From: a virus
Strand: one strand, 5' to 3'
IMG/VR virus record: IMGVR_UViG_3300023296_000639
Coordinates: 1-64,000 of that record
Length of the DNA stretch: 64,000 nucleotides
Under the pieces are notes generated by a model. The model ran no database searches and was not told the origin of the DNA. It worked only from the letters and a program-made list of their open reading frames with translations. Numbering within the stretch: position 1 is the stretch's first letter; each line of letters starts with the position of its first letter. Positions 15,271-22,713 of this stretch are shown piece after piece. Made by a program: the position numbers and the translations under genes.

Positions 15271-16504
15271 TAAGACTAAAAACTTAGAATGTGATTTCTG
15301 CGGCAAGAATCGAAATGAAGTAGATAAACTCATTGTCGGTAATGAAACAAGCATTTGTAACGAATGTGTTGATCTTTGTCACGACATATTAGAAGATGAT
15401 CGTTATGCTAAGATAAAGAAATCTCTTATCAGCAAGGATCATCTTAATCCCATCATGATTAAAGCACACCTTGACCAATACGTAGTGTCACAAGACAATG
15501 CTAAAATCGCATTAAGTGTAGCCGTAGCCAATCATTTTAAACGTATCAATCACCCACCAAAAGACTTGAAAATCGAAAAATCAAACATTATGATTGCAGG
15601 TCCGACTGGCAATGGTAAGACGATGCTGGCACGTGCTATTGCAGAGTATCTTGAAGTTCCATTCGTTATCACCGATGCGACAACCTTAACCGAGGCGGGT
15701 TATGTCGGTGATGATGTAGAAAGTATCGTGTCACGATTGTTACATGTTGCTGGTGGTGACATAGAAAAGGCACAGAATGGTATTATCTTTATCGATGAGA
15801 TTGATAAGATTGCACGTAAAGGTGAAAATGCCAGTATTACACGTGATGTTAGTGGAGAAGGCGTTCAGCAAGCATTATTGAAGCTTGTAGAAGGCACTGA
15901 GTGTCGCATTGCCCCGCAAGGTGGACGCAAGCATCCCGGTCAGGATATGGTGAGCGTGGATACACATAACATTTTATTCATTGTTAGTGGAGCATTTGTT
16001 GGCTTGGATAAACTTATTGCTAAACGTCAGAAGCCTACATCAATCGGCTTTGGTGCGTCAGTAAACAAGATGGATGAAGATAATACGCATCTATTGGACC
16101 AAGTTGAGCCACACGATTTTGTAGACTTTGGGCTTATCCCTGAGTTCACAGGTAGATTTCCTGTATTCACAAATGTCCAGCGTTTAACAAGTGAGCAACT
16201 TGTTCATATTATGACCGATACAAAGAACAGTATTGTTGAGCAGTATCAATATTACTTTGATTTACAAGGTGTGTCGCTTGAGTTCACTGAATCCGCATTA
16301 ATGGCTATTGCTGAAAAGGCGGTTACATTGGATACGGGTGCACGTGGCTTGAAGAAGATTATCGAAGATGTTCTATTACATCATCAGTATAATCTATATA
16401 CATATGCTGAAGAAGGTGTGAAAAAACTTATTGTAACTGATGACACAATCATGTATAATGATAGAGTAAAGTTTGTTTATGCTGATAAAGAAGCAAACGA
16501 ATAA
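15248..16504 (+). CDS. clpX: ATP-dependent Clp unfoldase ClpX
   Basis: The 418-residue protein is a full-length ClpX. It has the zinc-binding N-domain ([14 protein letters not shown]), Walker [12 protein letters not shown] at about 116, pore loop GYVGDDVE, Walker [15 protein letters not shown] loop [10 protein letters not shown], the SIGFGA loop that docks ClpX onto ClpP, the [11 protein letters not shown] sensor region and TGARGLKKI. Because the IGF loop is kept, it can probably work with host ClpP. This implies the phage redirects host proteolysis or uses ClpX in assembly. A ClpS-like adaptor is encoded at 19508. Phage clpX genes are uncommon. Confidence 0.95.
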   Translation: MSKDKDSDKTKNLECDFCGKNRNEVDKLIVGNETSICNECVDLCHDILEDDRYAKIKKSLISKDHLNPIMIKAHLDQYVVSQDNAKIALSVAVANHFKRINHPPKDLKIEKSNIMIAGPTGNGKTMLARAIAEYLEVPFVITDATTLTEAGYVGDDVESIVSRLLHVAGGDIEKAQNGIIFIDEIDKIARKGENASITRDVSGEGVQQALLKLVEGTECRIAPQGGRKHPGQDMVSVDTHNILFIVSGAFVGLDKLIAKRQKPTSIGFGASVNKMDEDNTHLLDQVEPHDFVDFGLIPEFTGRFPVFTNVQRLTSEQLVHIMTDTKNSIVEQYQYYFDLQGVSLEFTESALMAIAEKAVTLDTGARGLKKIIEDVLLHHQYNLYTYAEEGVKKLIVTDDTIMYNDRVKFVYADKEANE

Positions 16505-16519
16505 CCGGATAGGAAAAAA

Positions 16520-16771
16520 ATGAGAGAGTTTAAAGGAACAAGAATCGACGTTCGTAGTCGTCACGGCGATACGGAAGAACAGCGTGGTCGTGCTATTACA
16601 AATGCGATGCGCAAGTTCAAGAAGATGGTACAGAATGAGAATATCATTCAAGATTATCGTGAAGCACAGTTTTACGAAAAGCCAACAGATAAGCGTCGTC
16701 GTAGAAAGGCAGCAGCCATTCGCCGTTGTCAGAAAGCTGCACAAGAAGCAACATTGGAAAGAGGCTGGTGA
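16520..16771 (+). CDS. rpsU: Ribosomal protein bS21
   Basis: The 83-residue protein contains ITNAMRKFKKMVQNENII, FYEKPTDKRRRRKAAA and a basic end, the S21 pattern. bS21 sits near the anti-Shine-Dalgarno end of 16S rRNA and affects start-site choice. Phage bS21 genes are known in large and pelagic phages. The N-terminal extension (about 25 residues, RIDVRSRHGDTEE) is longer than in E. coli. A ribosome-binding site AGGAAAAAA precedes it. It fits with the IF-1 gene at 54772 and the many predicted leaderless mRNAs. Confidence 0.9.
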   Translation: MREFKGTRIDVRSRHGDTEEQRGRAITNAMRKFKKMVQNENIIQDYREAQFYEKPTDKRRRRKAAAIRRCQKAAQEATLERGW

Positions 16772-17022
16772 TGAAAACATTAATCGCAGTAGTGGCATTA
16801 GTAGCCCTTTCGGGTTGTGCTAATAACTTTCCGTTTACTAACGTAGGCGGAACGACAGAGTATGAATATATTGGTTGTCATAAGGTTGATACGCCATCTA
16901 CCGAAGGTGTCTATCAGTTTGGACCACTTGGTGTTCATCCACGTTATGTAGGCAATCGTGTATTCTTTAAGCAGAAGAGTGCTGATGGCACGGTAGCCGA
17001 TACAAACTTGGAAAAATGCTAA
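16771..17022 (+). CDS. Small lipoprotein
   Basis: The 83-residue protein has a lipoprotein signal (MKTLIAVVALVALSGCANN) with an LSGC lipobox, so it is expected to be lipidated and anchored to a membrane. The mature part contains a YIGCHKVDTP and VYQFGPLG region and one more Cys at the end. It overlaps rpsU by 1 nt and the next gene by 7 nt. Not an obvious Rz1-type spanin since it lacks a proline-rich linker. Function unknown. Confidence 0.75.
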   Translation: MKTLIAVVALVALSGCANNFPFTNVGGTTEYEYIGCHKVDTPSTEGVYQFGPLGVHPRYVGNRVFFKQKSADGTVADTNLEKC

Positions 17023-17132
17023 TCGAACAATATAGATGTTTGCAATGCAATCATCAATATACTGGTCCAGCGGGACCAACTGGATGTCCTGTGTGTGACC
17101 ATATATATGTTAAATGGGAGAGTTACAAATGA
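17016..17132 (+). CDS. Small zinc-ribbon protein
   Basis: The 38-residue protein MLIEQYRCLQCNHQYTG continues to CPVCDHIYVKWESYK. Two CxxC knuckles 16 residues apart make a rubredoxin-like zinc ribbon. From memory the YRCLQC...CPxCxHxYVKW pattern recurs in T4-like aquatic phages. It overlaps the flanking genes, which supports it despite its size. Confidence 0.7.
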   Translation: MLIEQYRCLQCNHQYTGPAGPTGCPVCDHIYVKWESYK

Positions 17133-17191
17133 CATTCGTAATCGGATTTCTAGTCGGATATTGTGTTCATTGGTTAATATTTGGTAATTGA
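17129..17191 (+). CDS. 20-residue membrane micropeptide
   Basis: MTFVIGFLVGYCVHWLIFGN is a single predicted membrane helix starting in an ATGA overlap with the zinc-ribbon stop. Coupling is the main support; it may be fortuitous. Confidence 0.35.
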   Translation: MTFVIGFLVGYCVHWLIFGN

Positions 17192-17214
17192 ATATTGTGT
17201 TCACAACTGGCTAA

Positions 17215-17222
17215 GATAAATA
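17215..17222 (+). promoter_or_regulatory. T4-type late promoter octamer of hsp20
   Basis: GATAAATA at 17215-17222 would start a transcript near 17229, leaving a leader of about 137 nt before hsp20. Confidence 0.55.
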
Positions 17223-17228
17223 ATGATG

Positions 17229-17365
17229 ACAACGTGCCATTACGGGCGTTGCAATCGAGGCTTTGGAACATTGTGCCAGCGTAGCAAATCAAGTTCCATT
17301 TTAGTAGGTGCCAAATGGTTTGGGCTTACACACATTACTTGCTTATAACAAAGGAGTATAGCAAA
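17229..17365 (+). promoter_or_regulatory. ROSE-like RNA thermometer leader of hsp20
   Basis: The long leader ends with TTGCT (17339-17343) 8 nt before AGGA (17352-17355), 10 nt ahead of the hsp20 ATG. In ROSE thermometers the conserved UYGCU pairs with the AGGA of the Shine-Dalgarno with one bulged G, melting on heating; the pairing possible here is exactly this. A GGAAC/GTTCC stem lies further up. ROSE elements occur almost only ahead of small heat-shock genes of proteobacteria, which matches the gene here. Confidence 0.55.
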
Positions 17366-17803
17366 ATGAAAACTACACTATCACGCAGAAACTTACCTAA
17401 CTTTCTTGGATTCGACAGTATTTTTAATGAACTGGAACGTGCATCGGGAACTGTTCAATCAACGGCGGGTTATCCGCCATATAACGTAATCAGCGAAAAC
17501 GAAAATGCCTACACGGTTGAAGTCGCAGTAGCTGGTTTCGGGAAAGATGAGGTAACGCTTGAAGAACACAATGGTGAACTTATTATCCGTGGTGTCCTTC
17601 AGAATGAATCAGAATCGGATGAACAACGTAACTATCTACACAAAGGTATTTCAAACCGTAAGTTTGAACGCATCTTTAGACTGGCTGAACACGTTCAAGT
17701 GGCTGGCGCAGTTGTAGAAAATGGTATGTTAACGATTAAGTTGGTTCGTGAGGTTCCCGAAGAACTACAACCACGTACCATTAAGATTGAATACAAAGGA
17801 TAA
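17366..17803 (+). CDS. hsp20: Small heat-shock protein Hsp20/IbpA
   Basis: The 145-residue protein has a short N-arm with FLGFDSIFNEL (the IbpA-type F-D-x-I/L-F start), YPPYNVISENENAYTVEVAVAGF opening the alpha-crystallin domain, LIIRGVL, the YLHKGIS-RKFERIF loop (Y-x-x-R-G-I-A-x-R-x-F in IbpA) and GMLTIKLVREVPE. It holds unfolding proteins for later rescue. Start 17366 is set by AAGGAG at 17351. Hsp20 is common in T4-like aquatic phages. Translation is probably heat-dependent through the ROSE-like leader. Confidence 0.95.
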   Translation: MKTTLSRRNLPNFLGFDSIFNELERASGTVQSTAGYPPYNVISENENAYTVEVAVAGFGKDEVTLEEHNGELIIRGVLQNESESDEQRNYLHKGISNRKFERIFRLAEHVQVAGAVVENGMLTIKLVREVPEELQPRTIKIEYKG

Positions 17804-17822
17804 TCCGTTAGCGAAAATAATG

Positions 17823-17857
17823 AGGGACAGGTGTAAAAGCCTGTCCCTTTTCCTTTT
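17823..17857 (+). terminator. Intrinsic terminator after hsp20
   Basis: A perfect 9-bp stem, AGGGACAGG with CCTGTCCCT, has an 8-nt loop and is followed by TTTCCTTTT. Confidence 0.9.
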
Positions 17858-17858
17858 G

Positions 17859-17866
17859 TATAAATA
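17859..17866 (+). promoter_or_regulatory. T4-type late promoter of the ExbB-like operon
   Basis: TATAAATA begins right after the terminator U-tract of hsp20 and lies 28 nt ahead of ATG 17895. An AAGGA sits at 17884-17888. Confidence 0.65.
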
Positions 17867-17894
17867 CATTATATATGTACATTAAGGACTAGTT

Positions 17895-18374
17895 ATGCAA
17901 AACAATATTCTATTGAAATGGTGGATTCAAACCGTAGTGGTTATGTTCGGTGCCGTTATGGCATCACATCTTGGATGGTGGGAAGCCTTATGGTATGCTG
18001 ACCAAACCAAGATTTCAATGGTAATCATTGCTGTATATCTATTTGCGACCATATCGTGTGGCATCATTGCTAAAAGAAAAGATACTAAGTTTCTGGATAG
18101 ACAAGGCGAGTATGTATGGTTTTCATGTGATGCAATGCTAACGCTTGGAATGATCGGAACGGTTGCTGGTTTTATTATGTTATTTGGCGATGCATTTACT
18201 AACATTGATGTAGAAAATACCGAGAACTTACAGGCTGTTATTGTTGATATGGCAGTGGGTATCGGCACAGCATTAACCACTACGCTTATGGGTCTTATTG
18301 GATACTTGTTAACCAAGCTTCAAATACAGGTTATTGAAAGCAGTTGGGAAGACGATGAAGTATCAGAGAAATAA
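17895..18374 (+). CDS. ExbB/TolQ/MotA-like proton channel subunit
   Basis: The 159-residue membrane protein has four predicted helices (about 8-25, 38-58, 80-100, 112-140). The third contains LGMIGTVAGFIMLFG and the fourth MAVGIGTALTTTLMGLIGYLL, matching the ExbB/TolQ core (GxxGTVxGxxxxF, then AxxTTxxGL). These proteins form the pentameric channel of proton-driven motors. The gene overlaps an ExbD/TolR-like gene, the usual partner. It is shorter than ExbB or TolQ (about 230), lacking much of the cytoplasmic part. Late promoter upstream. Phage copies are unusual. Confidence 0.75.
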   Translation: MQNNILLKWWIQTVVVMFGAVMASHLGWWEALWYADQTKISMVIIAVYLFATISCGIIAKRKDTKFLDRQGEYVWFSCDAMLTLGMIGTVAGFIMLFGDAFTNIDVENTENLQAVIVDMAVGIGTALTTTLMGLIGYLLTKLQIQVIESSWEDDEVSEK

Positions 18375-19011
18375 GCGATCAGGAACAGTCGTTGGCTTCA
18401 ATGACTTACTATTCAATCTATTAATCAGTTTTGTTTGTTTGTTTATTATTGCATTCATCATGATGAATCCCCCTACTAAAAAGAAATCGATTGATCCAAA
18501 GGCTGAGTATATGATTACTATGACGTGGCCAGATGGTGACACGAATGACATTGACCTATGGGCAAAAAATACCCATGGCGCTGTTAGCTTTCGTGCACGT
18601 GATAATGAAACGATGCATCTTGACCGTGATGATCTCGGACAAACGAATGACAAGCTTGTATTGGATGGTGTCGAAGTTGTAAATCCTATGAATACTGAGG
18701 CTATTGCTATTCGCCAAACAATAGAAGGCGAGTATACTATTAGCATTCATTGGTATTCAACGAAAGATGATAGCCTAGACGTTGTGCCTGTCGAGATTGA
18801 AGTGATACGTATAAATCCATATAGACTTATGGCTAAGAGAACTGTTATAATGACAATAGTAGGTCAAGAACAAACGGCGTTTAAGTTTACAATGAGTGGC
18901 ATGGGATTGGCAAAGGCATTTACTACTGAACAAGAGGAATGGGTTACTGAGCAGGTAGCGAAGTTTCGCAGTGATGCCATCGTACACGAGACACCCGACA
19001 CAGGAAATTAA
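18355..19011 (+). CDS. ExbD/TolR-like protein with periplasmic beta domain
   Basis: The 218-residue protein has a basic start and one membrane helix GFNDLLFNLLISFVCLFIIAF (about 15-36). Its Asp is placed like the proton-carrying Asp of ExbD, TolR and MotB. The periplasmic part differs from ExbD: MTWPDGDTNDIDLWAKNTHG and EGEYTISIHWYST resemble the beta-sandwich of DUF2135/YfaP-type proteins. Start 18355 is the coupled ATG within the upstream gene. Together with the ExbB-like protein it may form a proton-driven envelope complex. Confidence 0.7.
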   Translation: MKYQRNKRSGTVVGFNDLLFNLLISFVCLFIIAFIMMNPPTKKKSIDPKAEYMITMTWPDGDTNDIDLWAKNTHGAVSFRARDNETMHLDRDDLGQTNDKLVLDGVEVVNPMNTEAIAIRQTIEGEYTISIHWYSTKDDSLDVVPVEIEVIRINPYRLMAKRTVIMTIVGQEQTAFKFTMSGMGLAKAFTTEQEEWVTEQVAKFRSDAIVHETPDTGN

Positions 19012-19500
19012 ATGGAATTCTTTTTAACAACGACAGGCGCATTGGTTAGTATTTGGGTTGCATTAACTATTGTATTTTTAATGCTGGTAGCTAAGTCAAC
19101 CTTAACATTAACTAGAAAAATGACGATTGTACCATTGACATTCCTACTTCTGTATGTTACTATAAGTGATACAATAAATCTATTCGGATATCCTTATGAT
19201 GGTTATCCAGTAGGTGAATTTCAAATCGTGTCACATCGTGTGGACGAAACAAAGACTATTGTGTTATGGGTTCGGAATGATGATGGTGATCGTCTGTATC
19301 GTTTCCCATATGATGAAAATGCGAAAAAGGCACTTGATGCTGCTAAGAAGAAAGCTGACAAAGGTGTGCGACAGATGGGTAAGTTTGAACGTTCAAACAA
19401 ATCCAAAGGAAATAAGAACCAAGGCATGTCACGTGACAGTGAAAACTCTTTAAAAGTATATGATTTTCCACATCAACAACGTATTCCTAAAAACCAATGA
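19012..19500 (+). CDS. Membrane protein of the ExbB-like operon
   Basis: The 162-residue protein has two membrane helices (about 5-30 and 37-55), then a soluble domain with IVSHRVDETKTIVLWVRNDDG. A Lys-rich linker and a C-terminal VYDFPHQQRIPKNQ follow. It begins immediately at the stop of the ExbD-like gene. I do not recognise a family; position suggests a third part of the same envelope complex. Confidence 0.6.
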   Translation: MEFFLTTTGALVSIWVALTIVFLMLVAKSTLTLTRKMTIVPLTFLLLYVTISDTINLFGYPYDGYPVGEFQIVSHRVDETKTIVLWVRNDDGDRLYRFPYDENAKKALDAAKKKADKGVRQMGKFERSNKSKGNKNQGMSRDSENSLKVYDFPHQQRIPKNQ

Positions 19501-19507
19501 GGTAATA

Positions 19508-19810
19508 ATGACTGATTCAGATATTGCGATTGCTACAAAAACGAAGGTAAGAGTTAAAGAACCTTCTATGTTCAACGTGATTTATTTAAACGACGATGCA
19601 ACAACAATGCAGTTCGTTATCGATACGCTTATGCGTCATTTTGATTATGATGATGAACGTGCGATTACTAAGATGGCTGAAATCCACGAAGAAGATTCCG
19701 CGGTTGTCGCCACGCTACCATACGAGATTGCCGAACAGAAAGGCGTCGAAGTAACACTTGAAGCCCGTGCGCTTGGTTTTCCACTTCAAGTCAAAGTAGA
19801 GCCATCGTGA
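19508..19810 (+). CDS. clpS: ClpS-like N-degron adaptor
   Basis: The 100-residue protein has MFNVIYLNDDATTMQFVIDTL, matching the ClpS core (VxLxNDDxTxMxFVxxxL), then AITKMAEIHEEDSAVVA, the helix PYEIAEQKGVEVTLEARALG and FPLQVKVEP, as in ClpS. The usual ClpS pocket residues N and DD are present. ClpS delivers N-end-rule substrates to ClpAP; with a phage ClpX in the same genome it may retarget host proteolysis. Start 19508 is preceded by GAGGTAAT. Confidence 0.85.
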   Translation: MTDSDIAIATKTKVRVKEPSMFNVIYLNDDATTMQFVIDTLMRHFDYDDERAITKMAEIHEEDSAVVATLPYEIAEQKGVEVTLEARALGFPLQVKVEPS

Positions 19811-20004
19811 TGGATAGTTATATGGATGAAGCCTGTAAGAATGCAGCAAAGGCTTATCTAAAAACGTGTTCATCTGGCGGTATGCCAGACAAAGAAGTTG
19901 AGGTGGTTCAGAAGCACGTTGATGCAATGGGTGACTTACATTACTTTGCGATGAATATTGCAGAAGCCTTGAAAGAAAATGGATACAAGGTGGTGAAAGC
20001 ATGA
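19810..20004 (+). CDS. Hypothetical helical protein
   Basis: The 64-residue protein starts MDSYMDEACKNAAKAYLKTC and is helical throughout. The ATG overlaps the clpS stop by 1 nt, and its end overlaps the kinase gene. Function unknown. Confidence 0.6.
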   Translation: MDSYMDEACKNAAKAYLKTCSSGGMPDKEVEVVQKHVDAMGDLHYFAMNIAEALKENGYKVVKA

Positions 20005-20525
20005 AATGTATAAATTTATGGGCGGGTCCGGGCGCAGGTAAGTCCACTACTGCTTCGGGTCTTTTCTTCGAAATGAAGACAAGGGATATGGAAGTTGAAC
20101 TTGTCACCGAATATGCTAAGAAACTTGTGTGGCAAAAGCGACATAACACTCTTAAAGATCAGTTATATGTGACTGCCAAACAGAACAGTCGTATGATGGT
20201 ATTGCAGGATCAAGTGAACTGGTGTATTACTGACTCGCCATTGTTATTGGGGCTGTATTATATGCCGAATTATCATCCACTGACATTTCCGACATTTGCA
20301 TTAGAACTTTTTAATTCGTATGACAATCTAAACATTTGGATTAATCGAACTAAAAAATATAATCCAAACGGTCGTAATCAGAACGAACAAGAAGCACGTC
20401 AGGCTGACGATGATATCAAACAACTTCTTATTGACAATAATCTTCCGTTTGTTGAAGTTGATGGCGATGCAATGGCACCGAAGCGTATATTGGAAACTGT
20501 TTTAGCACAAGGAAAATACACATGA
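20001..20525 (+). CDS. P-loop NTPase, NadR-kinase/AAA_28-like
   Basis: The 174-residue protein starts MKCINLWAGPGAGKSTTASG (Walker A at residue 9). ELVTEYAKKLVW, CITDSPLLLG (Walker B-like DSP), INRTKKYNPNGRNQ (lid arginines) and VEVDGDA follow. The layout matches the NadR ribosylnicotinamide-kinase-like AAA_28 group often seen in phages. It probably phosphorylates a small nucleoside or sugar; the substrate is not determinable. A NadM-like enzyme is at 9438. Confidence 0.75.
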   Translation: MKCINLWAGPGAGKSTTASGLFFEMKTRDMEVELVTEYAKKLVWQKRHNTLKDQLYVTAKQNSRMMVLQDQVNWCITDSPLLLGLYYMPNYHPLTFPTFALELFNSYDNLNIWINRTKKYNPNGRNQNEQEARQADDDIKQLLIDNNLPFVEVDGDAMAPKRILETVLAQGKYT

Positions 20526-20710
20526 TTTACTGTTTATACTTTACTCTTATTTCATCAGCATTGGTGATGGTCACATCGATTGTTAGTTGTCTTATTTTAG
20601 GAATAATTCCAATGTCGATGATGTCGGTGCATATCTTATTGATGATGCTATTGATGGGTGCGCTTTCATATCATATCAGGGATTTAGCTGATGAGGAAAT
20701 GAATAAATGA
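20522..20710 (+). CDS. Small two-helix membrane protein
   Basis: The 62-residue protein has two membrane helices (about 3-28 and 31-50), then DLADEEMNK. It is coupled on both sides by overlaps. A holin would have this size and shape, but nothing else supports that. Confidence 0.55.
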   Translation: MIYCLYFTLISSALVMVTSIVSCLILGIIPMSMMSVHILLMMLLMGALSYHIRDLADEEMNK

Positions 20711-21063
20711 AAGTAGTATACGGTGAAGATGTAAGCGAAATGTTTGGCGACAAGTATATCGTGCTTGAACTTGACACGTTTATGGTAGAAGGCGAAGAAC
20801 TCCCGGCGTGGTCAGTAATCAGTGCAGAAAATATTAGTCTTGGTGATTTACCACAAATGGACCATTGGAAAGAGTTTCACGCCAAGATGATTAATGGCTA
20901 CAAAACACAGCAATGGAACTTTGTATTGGATTGTGTATCTAATCTTCGTGGTAAATGGGGAGGAGAGATAGATTCATTTTATGACCATATGGAACAACGT
21001 GTGAAAGAGTTGCAGTTAAGTGTTCCTGACCATTGGACGCCTGTTATCCATCGCAATGGATAA
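20707..21063 (+). CDS. Hypothetical protein
   Basis: The 118-residue acidic protein has an N-terminal beta part (VVYGEDVSEMFGDKYIVLEL) and a C-terminal helical part rich in Trp and Lys (AKMINGYKTQQWNFVLDCVS). No known family. It is coupled to the flanking genes. Confidence 0.65.
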   Translation: MKVVYGEDVSEMFGDKYIVLELDTFMVEGEELPAWSVISAENISLGDLPQMDHWKEFHAKMINGYKTQQWNFVLDCVSNLRGKWGGEIDSFYDHMEQRVKELQLSVPDHWTPVIHRNG

Positions 21064-21262
21064 AGAAGAGTTCTGGGAAGCGTTAAAAAGTAATCAAGAT
21101 TGCGAGGACTGTCGGTTCGCAAAGATATACCGAACGCTTGATGATAACAATCCAGATCATTTTCAAGTGTTTTGTCACGAGAAAAGCCAAATATTTCAAA
21201 ATCACTATGTTCCTGAGAAATGTAAGATGTGGAAGATAAGAAGATATGAGCTATTGGAATGA
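21056..21262 (+). CDS. FW-tag small Cys protein
   Basis: The 68-residue protein starts MDKEEFWEALKSNQDCEDCRFA, with FCHEK and KCKMWKIRRYELLE toward the end. Tag, CxxC and two later cysteines are present; WEWDG is replaced by MWKIRR. It begins inside the preceding gene and couples to a relic. Confidence 0.75.
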   Translation: MDKEEFWEALKSNQDCEDCRFAKIYRTLDDNNPDHFQVFCHEKSQIFQNHYVPEKCKMWKIRRYELLE

Positions 21263-21459
21263 ATAAGGATGCATTTTGGGAAGCGTTAAGTCTGCCATCG
21301 CCGTGGTTATAGCAACTGCAAGCATTTTAATACATCATATGTATATATTACATCAGTGATAACTCGTGTATCTGCACAGAACTAATGGATAAAGACTCCG
21401 CTACGACATGTAAGTACGGACACCCATGGTTACGCCAATGGGAACGGGATGGAAAATGA
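21259..21459 (+). pseudogene. Frameshifted FW-tag gene
   Basis: MNKDAFWEALSLPSP is intact, then the frame stops. Another frame continues with GYSNCKHFNTSYVYI, and the end QWERDGK is a decayed WEWDG. At least two indels are needed to restore it. Confidence 0.7.
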
Positions 21460-21480
21460 CGAAAATACCTAAATATATGT

Positions 21481-22047
21481 ATGTACGAGAAACTTATTAT
21501 TTGGGTAATCATTACGTTAGTGCCCCTTATTCCGACCTATGTAACCCACAAGGTGTTGCAAAGTAATAGCTCGTTCAAAAACACTAGCCAAGGCATTAAA
21601 CTAGGTGGCTCAATCGCCGCCTATTTTATTTTATTGGGCGTAGCTTTCACATCATACAATAATATGTATAGTGATCCATTAGAGCCTATTCGGCACGATC
21701 TTGAAGGTAACTGGATTTGCAATGGTACAATAATAAACTCCCTTAATGAAGATAAAGTAAACACAACCATTGAAAGCGCACTATCCATTAATATGAATAG
21801 CGGCGGAAAGCTGTCATTAACTGGACAAGTCATAGATTCAAATAAGTTTTGGCAAGCCGAAGAAGTTATTGTAACGCCAAAGAAACTAATCTTTATCTTT
21901 CAAACACCTACCCAAGCAACAGGCATCACGTGGTTATCATTTAGCTATCAGGACGATACTATCAAAGCATTGTTCGGCACTTGGGTAATCACGGGACAGA
22001 TTGGACGAGGCTCCCTTAGTTGTTTCCGTGCCGTCAACCCACAATAA
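21481..22047 (+). CDS. 2TM protein with C-terminal beta-barrel-like domain
   Basis: The 188-residue protein has two membrane helices (about 4-24 and 42-62). A domain of about 115 residues follows that is mostly beta: LEGNWICNGTI, ALSINMNSGGKLSLTG, KKLIFIFQT, ALFGTWVITG. The order of two helices then a lipocalin-like barrel resembles the membrane effectors of some cyclic-nucleotide defence systems (Cap15, S-2TM-beta). This is a topology resemblance only. A weak late-type octamer (CCTAAATA, 21468-21475) precedes it. Role in the phage unknown. Confidence 0.55.
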   Translation: MYEKLIIWVIITLVPLIPTYVTHKVLQSNSSFKNTSQGIKLGGSIAAYFILLGVAFTSYNNMYSDPLEPIRHDLEGNWICNGTIINSLNEDKVNTTIESALSINMNSGGKLSLTGQVIDSNKFWQAEEVIVTPKKLIFIFQTPTQATGITWLSFSYQDDTIKALFGTWVITGQIGRGSLSCFRAVNPQ

Positions 22048-22054
22048 TAACCCC

Positions 22055-22082
22055 TTGACATAATCAATCTATTCTGTTATCT
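22055..22082 (+). promoter_or_regulatory. Sigma70 promoter of an FW-tag run (leaderless)
   Basis: TTGACA 22055-22060, a 16-nt spacer and TTATCT 22077-22082; the ATG at 22090 follows after 7 nt. Confidence 0.75.
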
Positions 22083-22089
22083 TTTATCA

Positions 22090-22293
22090 ATGAATAAAAA
22101 AGAACACCAGTTTTGGAATATTTTAACCAATCCGATACCAGAACCTCGTTGTTCTAACTGTAGACACCGAGAGTATTTTAATGATACATGCTATCGTCTA
22201 CGTGAAACTGGCGAAGAAGAATGCGCTATATTTCTTATTAATGTGGTCCAAACTTATCCTTTTTGGGAATGGGATGGAACTTTTGATGAATAA
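22090..22293 (+). CDS. FW-tag small Cys protein
   Basis: The 67-residue protein starts MNKKEHQFWNILTNPIPEPRC, with CSNCRH, TCYRL and ECAIF and an end PFWEWDGTFDE. It is a complete family member at the head of a run of overlapping FW-tag genes to 23873. A leaderless message is predicted. Confidence 0.8.
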   Translation: MNKKEHQFWNILTNPIPEPRCSNCRHREYFNDTCYRLRETGEEECAIFLINVVQTYPFWEWDGTFDE

Positions 22294-22489
22294 GAATGAG
22301 TTTATCAAGGCTTTATCTGAACCGTATGATAAAAGTTGTCTGAACTGTAAGTTTGCCAGACGGTCTGGCACAATGCCAGAGGATGGATATAATAACAAGT
22401 GTGGGAAGTGTCACGAACACGATCCAGAAATGATAAATAAACCTGACCTGTATCCAGAAGACAACTGGGAATGGAACGGCGACAAATGA
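22286..22489 (+). CDS. FW-tag family protein, F-I variant
   Basis: The 67-residue protein reads MNKNEFIKALSEPYDKSCLNCKF, then KCGKCHEHDPE and EDNWEWNGDK. The tag Trp is replaced by Ile (EFI). The segment from KCHEHDPE to the stop is almost identical in DNA to the end of the gene at 23048, showing recent exchange. Confidence 0.8.
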   Translation: MNKNEFIKALSEPYDKSCLNCKFARRSGTMPEDGYNNKCGKCHEHDPEMINKPDLYPEDNWEWNGDK

Positions 22490-22713
22490 ATAAAGATAAA
22501 GAACAGTTTTGGGAATCAATGGTATCGCCTGAAATCGGGTGCGGCACATGTAAGCACTTAGAACCAGATGGTGCCGAAAGTTGTGGGAGGGTGCTACTAC
22601 AGGACGAGGATGAATGCATTGTTGTATCCCGCATGGTGAGTGACAGTCACCCGAAGAGTATATACCCACATTGGGAATGGGATGGAGTTAACACAGAGGA
22701 CAATGACCGATGA
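22486..22713 (+). CDS. FW-tag small Cys protein
   Basis: The 75-residue protein starts MNKDKEQFWESMVSPEIGCGTCKH, with SCGRV and ECIVV and an end PHWEWDGVNTEDNDR. It has the canonical KEQFW motif and four cysteines. Coupled to both neighbours. Confidence 0.8.
   Translation: MNKDKEQFWESMVSPEIGCGTCKHLEPDGAESCGRVLLQDEDECIVVSRMVSDSHPKSIYPHWEWDGVNTEDNDR

Noticed and set aside
17223-17348. A 41-codon frame starting right after the late octamer before hsp20
   Set aside because: The predicted transcript start (about 17229) lies after its first ATGs, it has no ribosome-binding site, and it lies in the region read as a ROSE-like leader.
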